A DNA stretch of 64,000 nt from contig JAFEKR010000051.1 of the NCBI GenBank assembly GCA_019022495.1, positions 223,341 through 287,340 on the forward strand. Reading direction: 5' to 3'. Origin of the DNA: Epichloe hybrida (lineage: Eukaryota; Ascomycota; Sordariomycetes; Hypocreales; Clavicipitaceae). Of this stretch, positions 34,275-47,095 are shown in pieces. The notes beneath the pieces were generated by a model. The model saw only the letters and a program-made list of their open reading frames with translations. It ran no database searches and was not told the origin of the DNA. Positions within the stretch are counted from its first letter, which is position 1, and each line of letters starts with the position of its first letter. A program made the translations under genes and the position numbers.

Positions 34275-37200
34275 GGGAATGGCGTATCATACAATGGCAT
34301 CGTCTTAACCACAACGTCGGGTACATGGGGTGATAGTTGTCTATCGCGTCATTTACGCAGAGACCGGAACGAGAGGGTGAACGGAATTCGATTTAAGCGA
34401 CGGCTGGCAACACATTATGAACCATCGTTGAGAAATAATCAAAACTGTCATTTTGCCAAACCCGAAGTCGTTCCATTCGCCTGGTTGGACAGGAGCAACG
34501 TTGGGCATCACCCGATGAGAGCAGAGATGGGGACGTACACGTCAGCGGCATGGAAGGCGAAGCTCAAACATCCTATTCAAGCACGCCCTGTGTTGTTTCA
34601 AGCAGTCATGGATCTTGACTAGACCATGTCAAACTATGATCAGTGAGCGGCGAAAGCATTTGTTTCATGTAATTTCCCATTGGGCATGTATTGGCGAGGG
34701 TGCCGATAATGGGGCATGCAGCGGCATCTCGACCGTCTGGCCACACTTTGCCTTTCACAATAGCGAGAAGTCATGTACGATACTCAAACAAGGAATCCTG
34801 GCTGCCGTAGCAGAGGCACTAAAATCCGCGATCGCATGATTTCCCGTCCAACAGAACAATCTGGCTTGGTGGCACCGCATGGTGCCTATCTATGCAACGG
34901 TAGCGCAATTCGGTGAGCCTAGTTAATGCAGCGACCTCATCTGTCTTCGTGCATTGCATATCCGTGAAATTCGACATGTATGCCAGATACCAGACCCAGA
35001 TTTGGCTCAAAATAAACAAAGAAAATAGAGGCTGCAGCGGCCTACTTCCTGTTGCCTCTAGTGAGGTTCAAATTGGCCCCGGGCGAGTTCTAGCAAAACA
35101 TCCCCACTGGCTGGGCATCAAAGTTCATAGTGTTAGACATCAAGGAGACCAGGGTCTTTTCAATTCTCCAACGTACCCTTTGCTCTTTTGCATCTTGATG
35201 CTTGTTTTTCTACGAAACAAGCTTGTTCAAGCAAGGCTGGTAGTGCAGGTACCGATTCACCTGGGCTTTGTGAGTCAAGCCTCAGGTCAGACAACCCTGG
35301 CCTATCGGGCTTCAACACGCAGGTGTCGGGCGCCGGCGGCCAGTAGCTTGGACCACCTTCTTAGCAGGGCCAAACAAAGAGAGTGTTTGATTCCTGATTT
35401 AGCTAGTCCGGTGGGAAATTTACGTCCCCTCTTTTGTCTACGCTTTCCGTTGTGGTCCTCTCTATTTGTTGCTCGCACTGTGTTTGTCACTGTGCTTCTC
35501 TTGAACCTGGCTGAGGCGTGCTCGCGTAGTGTTTTCACGACTTACAAGTTGTATTTGTACTTTTAGGCCAGGGTTTGTTTGAATTTCCAGTCAAGTGTCC
35601 ATAGAAGTGTCTAGGTACCTACCTAGGAAGTTAAATTGAGTACCTTGGTCGTCAATTCTAACTTCAGTGACGTTGTCATCTCATCTAGTTTTTGCACTGT
35701 GATGGATCTTTGCTATTGCTCTGGAATTCACTGATGCCAGACGCGTTGATGTCGTCTCTCCCCGAGAAGCCTTGATTGGATGAGATTATGCAGGCAAAGT
35801 TGTACAGATCGGCATACATGCACCTGGAAAAATGGAAACTTGAGGACCGAGCAGCGGATCGATTCAAGATGGCTCAGTATGGAAGCCGCCATGATACGAT
35901 ACTCCGATTTTCATCTACGCCGGATCGACCGGTGCTGCCCTATTTTTAATTCAGTTTGAAGAACTCGCAGGTATCAAGGTTATTGCAGTAGGTTCTTCAC
36001 GCTCCTTGAAATGGTAAGGAGGGTACGCCACAGATGTCTTGGATCACCAACCACCAGAGGCGGTTCAAGTCTTCATCAAGGGCTTATCCCGACATCGACA
36101 GAGCTATTGACTTCTTCTCAGAGGGCCAAAAGACTAGATGAGTATATGTGCCAAGGCCGTAGAGACGAACTGGGGTAGATTCATGATTGTGCAAAATTAT
36201 TGACGATGTTGAAGTAAAGTCCATCCTCGCCTATGCAATCTTCAATATCGCATTTCAGTGCCTTCATCCAATGGGAACGAAATTCGATGAAGGCGCTCTC
36301 GTTTGTTTCTGTGTGGCACTTGAAAGGCTCTGCGAATCGCTGAAGCTGCCGCCGACAGCGAATCATGATAATACGGGGATGGAAAATCTCCCAAACACGC
36401 TCCCTCAGCCACCACACCGTACAGTGTATGGACGCACGGTACGAATTTGTCGTTTCGCAGGATATCGAACCCATGCTCTCTATGCATGGCCCAACAAAGA
36501 GGCGGACAAAAAAGGGTGCACACAGGCCTCAGTTGCCACGTGTGTCAAAAGATCAAATTAGTGCTCCGTGCTCCGGAGAGAAAAATATGACATGCTTGAC
36601 GGTGACGAGAGCACATGTAGGCCTCGGTGGCGCCAGTATATTAAGCATCACTGCTCTTGTCCCCGTCGAGAAGTCCTGGGAGATGTAATGTCATGAAAAG
36701 CATCGATTTTCACGAGTTGAGCACCGTTGCTGAAATCGAAGAATTCTTGCCCGAGGACACCATTCACACCACGGATCCCGGTTTTGTTGTCGCTGCCCTC
36801 AAGCATCACAACAGACCAGCCACTACTTGTCCCACCCGGGAACTAGTTTTGCCTCTACCCTGCCTTCATTTGTCTGATTCCGAGGATTGTCGCATCTCTC
36901 AGAGGGATCTGCACCGGACGTCAAACTAGCATCTTGATACCCGGAGTCTCTACCATGTTGCATCCTTCCCGAGAGGGAGAGAAAACAGGACCATTTCTTA
37001 TTTTCCCCCCCCCGTGACAACCTCCGTCCGTGGAGCACATCGCTTTCGTCAAGGCCAGGACCTTCTCGAAGCATTTCAAGCAAGAGGCCCGCTCTGTGCC
37101 TGAGCCCTGGTGGGAAGAAGCCAAAAAAAAAAAAACATCTTTACTAACAACAGCCCATCAGTCCCGGGAGGGGGAGTGCTCCCAAGGTGGGGCTTTGCTG

Positions 37201-39503
37201 CCTGCGTTCCTGCCCGCTCTTGTCAATATTGAGTCATTGACTGCCCGACCACCTGAGGTACAAGAAGTGGTGGAAGGTGCTTGGGAACATTTCTTCTTTT
37301 CTACCTTGACCTCAACTTCAGATACTGTAGTTTCTCGCTTGTCGGCATTGTCAAAGCTGACGGGTGGTGGATACATACAATTTAGTAAGCCAAACCCAGG
37401 AACCGGCAAAATTCTCTTTTGCTGCTCTTGTATTTGGCTTCCATCTGCTGTGCTGGTACATGCGCTAGCACACGAAGTCACTTTCGTTGTGAGTCGTGAC
37501 CAACCAGCAAGCGACAATATCGGCACCTCCAACAACCATTGCTCGAACACATCCTGCGAGACCAACGGCACGGTTCTTTAACACCGCGACACATAGCCTT
37601 CCACCTGATGGGCCCAGGAGCTCCAAGCCAGGACGAACCTCGGTCCAGACATCGATTCTTGACCGCCTGCTAGAATTAGGCCTTTCGATCTGAAAGTCCG
37701 CCCCTTGTCCCACAGCTTGGTCCGAGGTACGGAGAACACCACGCCTCACAACGACGTCCAGAAGTCTAGATGCTTGGGGCCTTTTTTACATGCATCTACC
37801 GAGACGGATTTATCGAGCTAATAAAGAACCCTAAAAGAATTGGTACAGATTCAGAGCTTTGTGGATACAGCGTCTTGACGTCTCATTGCACTTTCACAAG
37901 GTAAGTTGCATGCATGCACATGTCAAGTCTACTAGACTCTCACTGCCACTTGGATGGTTCCAATTCTCGCCGCATCACTCTTTCCAACTTTCCAAGGATC
38001 AAGGATTGTTGCGCGTGATCGGGCAACCTTCATTGCGCAATATGCAAGTCGTCTTCATTTCGTTTCCTCTGTTCATTGTGAGCTTCCTGGGAGTGGCCGT
38101 TGCAAGTGACCAAGTTCTCAGAATTGTGTCTATTATTTTGTGTCGATTCCATCTAATTCGGCTTTGTTGCGGACTTGATAACTCCGGTTTTTTTTTTGGG
38201 AGCGCTTGCAGAAGGGCCGGCGAACAGGGTTAATGAGCAGGGGGGATACCACTTGTTGGTCTTCTACCGCAGTCACAGATCTAGGCAGATCCTGTCCATC
38301 GAATGGCTATGTACTAACGCATTCTTTTCCACACATTCCAGACATGTTCATGAACGGCTCATTGTAGCTCTTGAAGAATTGGAAGAGCTATATATCTATC
38401 CGTGCGGCCGTCAATTGGATTTCAGGGGCGCGCCAAATCCAGTCTACGATTGATATGCACATGTTCATTTGTTGACCAGCTAGCCCCGCCATCAACCTGG
38501 TCATCGTCTCCCACTGGCGCTGCGCACGCTTCGATCCCGCTTCGATCCCGCTTCGCTATTGCGAGCCAGCTCACTTCCTTCGCACGACGACCTTTTCTGT
38601 CTGCCTTGTTGGGCTCCTCAAACGTTTGCCTGGGCCCAGACCTGCTTGCACCGCCCCCTGGCTAGCAACAATCTCACATTCCGCCTCTCACCGCTGATCC
38701 AAGCCTGATAAACTTTTCCAACCCGCTCGCAGCCACTTTGCCGAATCGCACCTTGGGCTATCGCAACCTCTGACAGCCGATTTATCCCTCCTCTTCAGAG
38801 ATCCTGTGGCTCTCCCAAAGAGGTTTCTCCACTCGGGTAAGTCTTTCCAGTGTAAAAACCGTCCAGAATACCAGACTCTCAGGCACGGAAGCGTGGTGGT
38901 ATTCGCGCGCGCACACAACATTTTCAGGCTTCAACAGCTCAAGCTCAAACAGTCGCCCCCACCCCCCCCCAACCCTCCGGCCTATCCCTTGGGCACACTA
39001 CGGACGTAGTCTGTTGTTGTCTATGCACATCAGGGCGGCACTTTCCCGTCGTTACCATTATCATACTCCGTACATTATCCCCCTCTCTCACAACTCTCAC
39101 AACCTCCTTTTCAGGCCTTGCCCGCAATTTTCACTAGTCGACCCCTCGCGCTCCCGTGGCGTCTTAAGTCAACCGACCCCTCACATCTGTCGCACTTGGC
39201 ATCTGTTGGGCCATATCGGTGCCAGTCACCCGTCACCCTCAGCATACTTTGCCAGCTTTGCTCCGTTGCTGCTGCCACCGTTCTTGCTAGAGCGCCCCGT
39301 AATCTAGCGTCAGCAGTCCCTCCCCCAACCCAAGCGTCGACGCATTCCTCACCGCACGGGTTTCTCGCCCTTGCCGACAGTATTATTCTTCTATTTTATT
39401 GTCCTAGCAATTAAACCACCATTAACCAGCGCCTTGACTCCGACCATCTTGAACTGGATTGTCGCGAGTGAAGGGCAAACGTGCTTGATATCATTTGTCT
39501 GCT
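34275..39503. other. 5.2-kb region without a convincing gene
   Basis: The longest non-transposon gap in the window. Composition is near that of the flanks, so it is not RIP-decayed. Several frames of 90-217 codons exist on both strands (longest 34913-35566, +), but they overlap, lack recognisable domains and show no intron logic. The last kilobase (38450-39500) is pyrimidine rich with few ATGs and probably holds the promoter and a long 5' leader of the downstream gene. A CCCC-rich run is at 38957-38970. Old gene remnants or lineage-specific small genes may be hidden here. Confidence 0.5.
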
Positions 39504-41663
39504 ATGCCGTGAGTGCCTTAGCCTATACTTGCAGTGCAGTGTATGCGTCACGTTTGAAGCAAGCAGCTTACAACTGACCACGTTCGTCAGACGACATACA
39601 ACCATTACCTTTCACAGTGGTGGCGAGAGTTCTCGCTCTACTCCTTACCATAGCGATCAAGAATCCTTTCGTCACGAGACCGATTACTCCGCAGCCGAAG
39701 AGGACGACTGGCAGGAAATACCCGACGACGAGGAGGAGGACGACGACGATCTCCAACCATCTGATTCTGCTTCAGTCAGCAACGACATACAGCCCTCGCG
39801 CCGGCACCCTTCGAGAGCGCCGCGCCGTCACCGAGTAACTCGGCCACCACCTCAAGACTATCCTCCGGTGCCTACACACGCACCGATTCCACCGCCCAGC
39901 GTGGATCCTTCCGAAGAATATGGCCATTACGGCCAAGCCTATGCGCCTCCCCATGCTCCCCGCGGCGGATTCTACGGCGGGCGTGGCCAGCATCCAGGAT
40001 ATCAACAACAGCAACAAGGTCACTTTATGGGGGGTTATCCCGGCGGGAACCAAATGGTTCCGTACGGAGGTTATGCGCCAAATCCGTTTACGCCAATGAG
40101 TAATACCTCCAGTGGCACCAGCTACTTCGGGGGTGAACCGAGACCTATGTACGACATGATGCCCTACCAGCAGCCCAGCTATTTCCCTGCACCTCAGTAC
40201 AGTTTGCCTGCACATCTTCAACAATTTCATCTCGGCGCCCCTCCTCCGCCCCCAGCTACAGAAGCTCCAGCGCAGCCGCCCACTCCCGTCGTCAAGGAAC
40301 CTCCTCCGGACTTGGAAAAAATCAAGCTCGAGGCACAACTTGCAGCGTTCAAAGCTCAAGAGGAGAAAGTCAAGGCCGCTGAGGACCAGCGCGAGCGTGA
40401 AGCACAGATTCGAAAGGAAGCAGAAGAAGCTTTTCAACGACGAATGGATGACATGAAGAAGGCGCAGGAGGAGGCCCAGAAGGAGATTCAGCGCGCTAGA
40501 GCTGACGCCGAGCGTGCCGCCAGAGAGCGCATTGAGGCTGAACGCAAAGCTGAAGAGGAAAGACAAAAGCAGCATGCCGAGGCTATGAAAAGAGCAGAAG
40601 AGAATGCAAGGTTAAAGTTTGAGGCCGAGATCAAGGCAGCTGAGGCTCGCAGAAAGAGGGAAGAAGAGGACCGAATAAGAGCCGAAGAGGCCGCCCATAG
40701 ACGCCTTGAAGCTGCCATTAAGGCCGAGGCCGAGGCGAAGGCTGCCGCAGATAAGAAGGCTGCCGAGGAAGCTGAAAGGCTCAAGCTAGCGCAAGAAAAT
40801 GCCAGGCGCCAGGCGGAGATCGAGACCTTGAAGAAGATTGAAGACGAGAAGGAGGCTGCCAAGAAGGCTGCAGCGGCTGCAGAAGCCGCCAAAGCAGAGC
40901 AAGAGGCGCTCAAGAAACGTATACAGGAGGAAACGAAGGCAAGCTTGGAGGCAGCAGCCAAGAAGAAAGAAAAGCCTCCGATCAAATTCAAGGACGCTGT
41001 GGGAAGGAAATTCAGTTTTCCCTTCCATTTATGCTCAACATGGCAAGTAAGTTTACACATATTGATTGACACTGACCGTTGCGAGGTACATATCTTGAGC
41101 TGACGCTTCTGCCACTCGACAGGGCATGGAAGAACTCATCAAGCAAGCCTTCACCCAAGTCGATGTTCTTGGTCCGCACGTGCAGCAAGGCCACTATGAT
41201 CTCCTTGGCCCCAATGGCGAAATTATTTTGCCAACGGTCTGGGAGAAGGTCATTCAACCGGACTGGAGCATCACAATGACCATGTGGCCGAGACACAAGT
41301 CACCGCCTGTTGCAGCCAAGATTCCTGGGATGCCAAACATTCCCGGCATGATGCATTCAGGTATGAGACGACCTGGTGGCCCTGCTGATTCCCACCCCAT
41401 ACCGCCCCCAGGCTGGCCGGGACTTGCTGGCCGACCAAATCCGCACCTGCCTCCCGATATCGACATTGTGAACGTTGGACCAGAGCCCAGGCACTCCAAG
41501 CCATCCAAGCATAAGCTAAAACCCACGGGTATGCTCGGCTACCTGGCAGGCAAACCAGCTAAAAAGAAGTGAGAAATTGCTCCCCAATCAAACATCGACA
41601 CCGTAATCACTAACGTTTTGATTTCTTTTCTTTTCTCCCAAAACAGGTTTAGTAAGAAATGAC
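39504..41663 (+). CDS. fungal ubiquitin-like-domain coiled-coil protein
   Basis: Unknown function; the C-terminal block is the ubiquitin-like domain found in many filamentous-fungal proteins (RKFSFPFHLCSTWQ, GMEELIKQAF, HYDLLGPNGEIILPTVWEKV, MTMWP). Exons: 39504-39508, 39591-41046, 41123-41568 and probably 41648-41663. The first coding exon is ATGCC only, split by an 82-nt intron, giving MPRHTTITFHSGGESSRS. Layout: acidic stretch (EEDDWQEIPDDEEEDDDD), Pro/Gly/Gln/Tyr-rich disorder, then a long charged coiled coil (residues about 250-470) before the ubiquitin-like domain and a basic end. At the 3' end either reading stops at 41572 (PAKKK) or a last intron 41569-41647 (GTGAGA, CACTAAC, ACAG) gives PAKKKFSKK, ending 41663. 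About 640 residues. Confidence 0.8.
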
Positions 41664-42426
41664 AAGTACGCAACAAAAATTCGGCGGTGCTATACTTTAT
41701 GACGACGATGTACGACAACGATTTCCTTCCTCAGATACCATAGCGAATGTTTTTGTGGTTCGTGGCGCTACTGTTCTTACGTAACGCGGATTTCCCCTTG
41801 GTTGCGGCACTCTGGCGGTTATTGTCTTTATTCAACACTCCCAATTCATTATAATAAAAGAGGGCGAACACGCCTGGTAGGTGGGTCAGCAAACGATGGT
41901 AATCGGTTCTGGATAGAAATGGCGTGAGCACACGGGGAAGGCGAGTGGTAAGCCAGCTATGGGAGAAGCCGAGGGCGTAATTCTTCGTTCAACTTTGCGC
42001 ATACATTTAGCAAGATCTTCCCTATTTCTTCTTATTTTTGGTATATCGGTTTGGGTTTACTTGATGGTTTTTTTTTTTTTTTTTGAAAAGGTACATGAAC
42101 CTCTCCCCTTGGGCAAATATTTTAAAAAATGATAATTTTGGTCAACAGCAGCTTTCTCTGGTCTCAGTATTGCTCAAAAACGTGAGCATATGTACATAAG
42201 AATTTACATTCCACACTCCGATCATGATGATGAGGTCTGCTGTAACACCGACCCGAATGCACAGACTTATCATCTATCTCTTTGGTGCCGGCAAGGCCTT
42301 GTAGCTGTACTTTAACTTCACCTCTCTATACCTTACCGACGCCAAAAAAAAGGCAATAAAATAGCACCTGGTCACATGTCTTCAAAACGCCAGCAAGAAG
42401 AAACCGTGGGTTAGTTGCGTACGATT
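41664..42426. other. convergent intergenic spacer
   Basis: 3' regions of the ubiquitin-like-domain gene and COQ10. A run of about 17 T at 42068-42084 is the only feature. No gene seen. Confidence 0.6.
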
Positions 42427-43056
42427 TCATGACTTCCGCGTACCGCCAAGTTCTTCTGAAGCACGTTTCTCAAATGCTTCAATCATGAGACCTGCTACTT
42501 TGTCGGAAACGGCTGCGCTGACAGCCGCGTAAAGTGGATTAACGAACTGGTATTTGATCGTCAGATGGACCTCTGTTGAGGGGGGAGCCTCCTGCGACAA
42601 GGGCTTCAAGTGCCACCGCGTAACCAGGCTTTTGAAGACAGCCGAAGCAGCTTTGGCCTCGACGGAAGCAGGATCACCACTGACAGCCTCTACTGATGCT
42701 TCTGGCACGCAGCGCAGCCGGCTTGTAAAGACTTCGTTGAAACCACCCCATCCCACATGTAAATCGGCCAATGTCGGCCAGGCACGACCCTGCTCGTCGG
42801 GTTGGGACCATTGGGTCACTCGGGAGTGGGAGCAGTAGGGAACAAAGGTTGAGTAGGAGTCTACGTCGGCAATGAGCTTGTACAGTGGCTGCTGGGCGTA
42901 GGGGAGGGTTCGGGTGGCCGTGATGGTTTGAGTGTCGCTGGCTGGGCTGCCGGGGAGGTTGAAGAACGGGCGGTGGTGGGAAAGCGGGATCGAAGCGGTG
43001 CGCGCGAGGTGTATGGACCGGAGTGGAAATGGACGCGTTGCGGTTCGGAGAGGCAT
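42427..43056 (-). CDS. COQ10: coenzyme Q-binding protein COQ10, mitochondrial
   Basis: START/SRPBCC-domain protein of the mitochondrial inner membrane that binds coenzyme Q and is needed for its delivery to the respiratory chain. Single exon, 209 residues. I start at the ATG of MPLRTATRPFPLR (43054-43056), because it opens a basic, Arg-rich, acid-free targeting peptide; the longer in-frame extension upstream begins with a GTG and is not needed. Family blocks: LYKLIADVDSYSTFVPYCSHSRV, VGWGGFNEVFTSRLRC, IKYQFVNPLYAAVSAAVSDKV, AFEKRA. Confidence 0.92.
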   Translation of the reverse strand: MPLRTATRPFPLRSIHLARTASIPLSHHRPFFNLPGSPASDTQTITATRTLPYAQQPLYKLIADVDSYSTFVPYCSHSRVTQWSQPDEQGRAWPTLADLHVGWGGFNEVFTSRLRCVPEASVEAVSGDPASVEAKAASAVFKSLVTRWHLKPLSQEAPPSTEVHLTIKYQFVNPLYAAVSAAVSDKVAGLMIEAFEKRASEELGGTRKS

Positions 43057-43527
43057 GGTTTTGTGTGTACCTCCTGATTTCGTGGTTGGGAAAGTCAATT
43101 CTTGTCGTAGAAGGCTAAGACGGTGGTTTGGGAGAAGAGGTTGCACGGCAGGAATTATTGATCGCTGTGGGCCACTAATAATACCGGGTCGGCCATTTTT
43201 GTATGCAAATCAGCCCCGAACACAATCGCGCAACTGAGAACTGAGATCCACCACCCTTCTTCAAGTCCCCTCCAACGTCCTCACGAGACTTACTCGCAAC
43301 TCGTCAAGTCCCACGACTTACCCTCCGGCGGCCCGGATTCTCACGTGCATTTATCGGTGCACGCCGACCTGCCACAGTAGTTCTGGACCGACCACGACGC
43401 ATCATGAACCGAACGGCTCTCCTGCGTTGCATTCTAATCATAGCTTGAAGCAGACAGTGTCCATCGAGGCTCGCATCGTGGACAGAGCTGGAGCAGCCCC
43501 ACGCGCGGGGCAAATCGAGCTGGCACA
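43057..43527. other. divergent promoter (COQ10 / AP-3 delta)
   Basis: 471 bp between divergent genes, no other frame supported. The AP-3 start lies at the right edge and is interrupted by an intron. Confidence 0.55.
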
Positions 43528-46500
43528 ATGTACGACGAACACCTCTGCCTCTTCGAAAAGGGGAGCTCATGCGGGCAAATATGATCGGCAACACAGAGTT
43601 TTTGAGTTGACAAGAGCTCAATAGGTTCGAAAAGTCGCTTTACGACCTCATTCGAGGACTTCGGAACCACAAGGGAAACGAGAAGGAATACGTCCAAAAG
43701 AGCTTGAAAGAATGTCGCGCCGAAGTCCGCAGTCAGGACATGGGTGTGTGATTCCTATTCTTCGAGCATCAGTACTTGAGTTTTCCCCTTGTTTTGCATA
43801 CGGAGCTTTCCAGGTGCTAACAGTGCTATTTCTTCTCGGTTTTAGACGTCAAGGCGACCGCGCTCCTCAAGCTCGTATATCTCGAGATGTTGGGTCACGA
43901 TATGTCCTGGGCTTCGTTCCATGTGCTAGAGGTCATGTCGTCTCCCAAATATCACCAGAAGCGAGTGGGATATTTGGGTGCTGTGCAGAGCTTCCGGCCA
44001 GACACGGAAGTGCTCATGTTGGCCACGAACTTGTTGAAAAAGGTATGCGTGTTCAATAATCATACAATACATCAATAATTCATGTGACGGGTGGACTGAC
44101 TCCTTATTTTGTTTGATTATAGGATCTCGGATCGTCTACTCCAATTGTCATATCTCTTCCCATCGCGACGCTCCCACACGTCATCACGCCATCTTTGGCG
44201 CTTTCAACTCTGGCCGACCTCCTCCCGCGTTTAGGACACAGCCAGTCTAACATAAGGAAAAAGACATTGGTCACCCTATACCGCTTGGCGCTCGTGTATC
44301 CGGAAGCTCTAAGAGCAGCATGGCCGAAGATCAAAGAACGTCTGATGGATCCTAACGAGGATCCCAGCGTGACGGCAGCTATTGTGAACGTGGTGTGTGA
44401 GTTGGGATGGCGCCGGCCGCATGATTTTCTTCCTCTGGCACCCCGGTTGTTCGACCTACTTGTAGATGGTGGCAACAACTGGATGGCCATCAAACTCATA
44501 AAACTGGTATGTATTCGCGACCAGCACGTCACAGCTATTCGGCACAGGCCAAGTACTAAGTACTGACTAAACTGCCAAGTTTGCGACTTTGACACCCCTG
44601 GAACCGCGTCTCGTAAGGAAATTGTTGCCTCCTTTGACGAACATAATAGCTACTACACCAGCAATGTCCTTGTTATATGAATGCATAAACGGCATCATTC
44701 AAGGCGGTATTTTGGGAAGCACAGAAGACCCAACTGACACGGATGAGATTGCGACGCTCTGTGTCAACAAGCTTCGAGGGATGGTGATGATTAACGGTGA
44801 TCCCAATCGTATGTATTAAGCGGTGCAATTGACGCTCTCTGCTGGATATTCTCTTAGCTAATACTGGTAACAGTCAAATATGTGGCCTTGCTGGCGTTCA
44901 ACAAGATTGTAGTTACTCATCCACATCTTGTAGCTCAACAGGAAGATGTCATCTTGGAGTGCATTGACAGCACGGACATCACAATTCGCATACAGGCTCT
45001 TGATCTGGTTCAGGAAATGGTGACGGGGGATAATTTAGTGTCGGTGGTCAGTCGCTTGATGAAACAACTCAAATTATCCGCACCTAGCAAGAACCGAAAT
45101 CGTTCAGGAACGCCATCATTGGAACCTAGCTCCGACTCCGATGAAGAATCGCAAGCAGCCATTACAGCGCCCAAAAACACCGAGGGTCAGGCACCACCGC
45201 TCCCTGAAGATTACAGACTCGGTGTCGTGGGACGAATATTGTTCATGTGTTCAAAGGACAATTATGCAAACGTGCTGGACTTTGATTGGTACATTGACGT
45301 GTTGACTCAGCTGGTTCGCATGGCGCCAGTTCCTCGACAGTTCGGTTCGCTTGATACTTCATCCCTTTCTTCACGACCGTCGACCGACATATCGGAGAGA
45401 ATAGGCGACGAGCTACGAAACGTCGCTGTCAAAGTCAGGGCCATGAGATCAACAGCGGTGCGAGCAGGCTATAACATAGTTGCACAGCTGAACGCAGATA
45501 CCCCTAGCAGTCATAAAGTGACATCCGGAGCGCTCAAATCAGTGACGTGGATTCTTGGCGAATACGCGATTCTGCTGCAGGACCCCGATGACACCTTGAA
45601 CATCCTGCTCCAGCTGGTATCACGCGCCGCCCGAACGGAGGTCTGCACAACTTCGATGCTTGCAGTCGCCAAAATTTTCGCATCCATCACCGGTGACGAA
45701 TCTCAGCCATGGACGCCAGAACGCAAGTCTCGAATATCGCTACTCATGGCCCGTATTCTTCATGTGGCAGAGCCGCTTGCTTTACATCCGAACCTTGAGG
45801 TGCAAGAACGGGCCGTTGAGCTTGTAGAGCTGCTGAAGCTCACGGCAGAGGCTGTTTCAGGGCAGCCTGCATCGACAGATGAAGCCCCTCAAGACCCTCC
45901 TCTGCTTTTAACTCAGGCCATACCCTCGCTCTTCACGGGTTGGGAACTCAATTCGGTTGCGCAAGGCGCACAGCGCAACGTGCCTATGCCTGACGGCCTG
46001 GACCTCGACGAAGCCATTCATTCCAACTTGAATCATCTCCTCTCTACCGCAGACCTTGTCACCCTCGAAACCGATGTATCAGATGAATTCGAAGTGTACT
46101 ATAATCACCGACCAGCTCCCACCGCAATCTCGTCCTCCGCGCCGGCCATCAGCAGACTGGCCGGACCAGTCGAAGAGATGGTGGGCTCGTACCAACAACA
46201 ACCGAGCGAAGAAAGCTACCTCGATGCAGACATCATTGCGCGGCGCAAAGCAGAGCGACTGGAAAGAAACAAGGACGACCCGTTCTACATTCCCCACAGC
46301 AGCGATGTACCACGAACTTCCACCCCGATTCACACCATTCTTCAAAGCAACAACGGGCCCGATCTCGACATCGACTCGATACCAATCATGAAACTTGATC
46401 TTGATAACTTGGCCGGCCCTGCCGCGCCAACACCCAAGCCCCAAGCCAAGCCAAAACAAAAAATAATCATTGCCAGCGACGAGACTCTTGAAAGCGGCGA

Positions 46501-47095
46501 CGGCGGCAGCAGTACTCGTCAGTACGACTCGGAGAACAACTCGGACATGCACGCAAAAGCGAGGAGCAGGAAACTGAAGCAGTCTCTCCTGCAAGTAGAC
46601 TCCAGCCACATTGGGTCATTCAGCCTCGAAGGCACACCCGCCAACGGGTTCGACTATGAGCAGCAACAGCGCGAAGAGGCCGAGATGCAGCAGGCAATGA
46701 AGGAGGTAGAAAGACTGCGTCTCGAAATGCAGCGTGCCAATGAACGGATCCAAATTGCCCAAGGAGTGGATGCAGAAGGCGCCGTTATTGAGAAGAAGAA
46801 GAAGAAGAAGGTCAAGACGGTAAACAGGACGGATGGGATTCCAGACAGCGCAGAAGCAGAAGGGGAGGTGAAGCCTAAGAAAGAGAAGAAGAAGAAGAAG
46901 AAGAAGAAGAAGTCTCAGGCCGCTCCGGAAGAAACACCCGGCGCGGATGGCGGCATCGTCCTTTCTATAGGGGATACATCCTCCGTTGTGGAAACATCCC
47001 CGGCAGATGGCACCGTGACGGATGAGCTGGCTTTGTCGGGGAGAAAGAAGACTGTCAAGAAGAAGAAGAAGAAGATGGCTGAGATTGAAGACTAG
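43528..47095 (+). CDS. APL5: AP-3 adaptor complex subunit delta
   Basis: Large subunit of the AP-3 coat, which sorts cargo from Golgi/endosome to the vacuole. Exons 43528-43529, 43625-43743, 43846-44042, 44123-44506, 44580-44808 and 44874-47095 give 1050 residues in one frame. The conserved N-terminus FEKSLYDLIRGLRNHKGNE begins at 43626. The only way to give it a start is AT at 43528-43529 joined to G at 43625, i.e. an intron inside the ATG (donor GTACGA, acceptor AATAG, GTTGACA near the acceptor). The adaptin armadillo trunk (MDVKATALLKLVYLEMLGHD, ATNLLKKDL, RKKTLVTLYRLA, WILGEYA) spans residues about 1-570. The ear side is replaced by a disordered tail with four poly-lysine tracts (46790-46910, 47040-47080). 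Start model is inference; the rest is firm. Confidence 0.9.

Noticed and set aside
36430..36500. GGTTCGAT on the minus strand, like a tRNA T-loop
   Set aside because: No matching acceptor stem or D-arm could be drawn.
36187..36929. Frames of 90-124 codons in the gene-poor region
   Set aside because: Overlapping on both strands, no known domain, no convincing introns.
39772..40575. 267-codon frame on the minus strand, leucine/phenylalanine rich
   Set aside because: Antisense of the coiled-coil gene; composition is the complement of Glu/Lys-rich codons.
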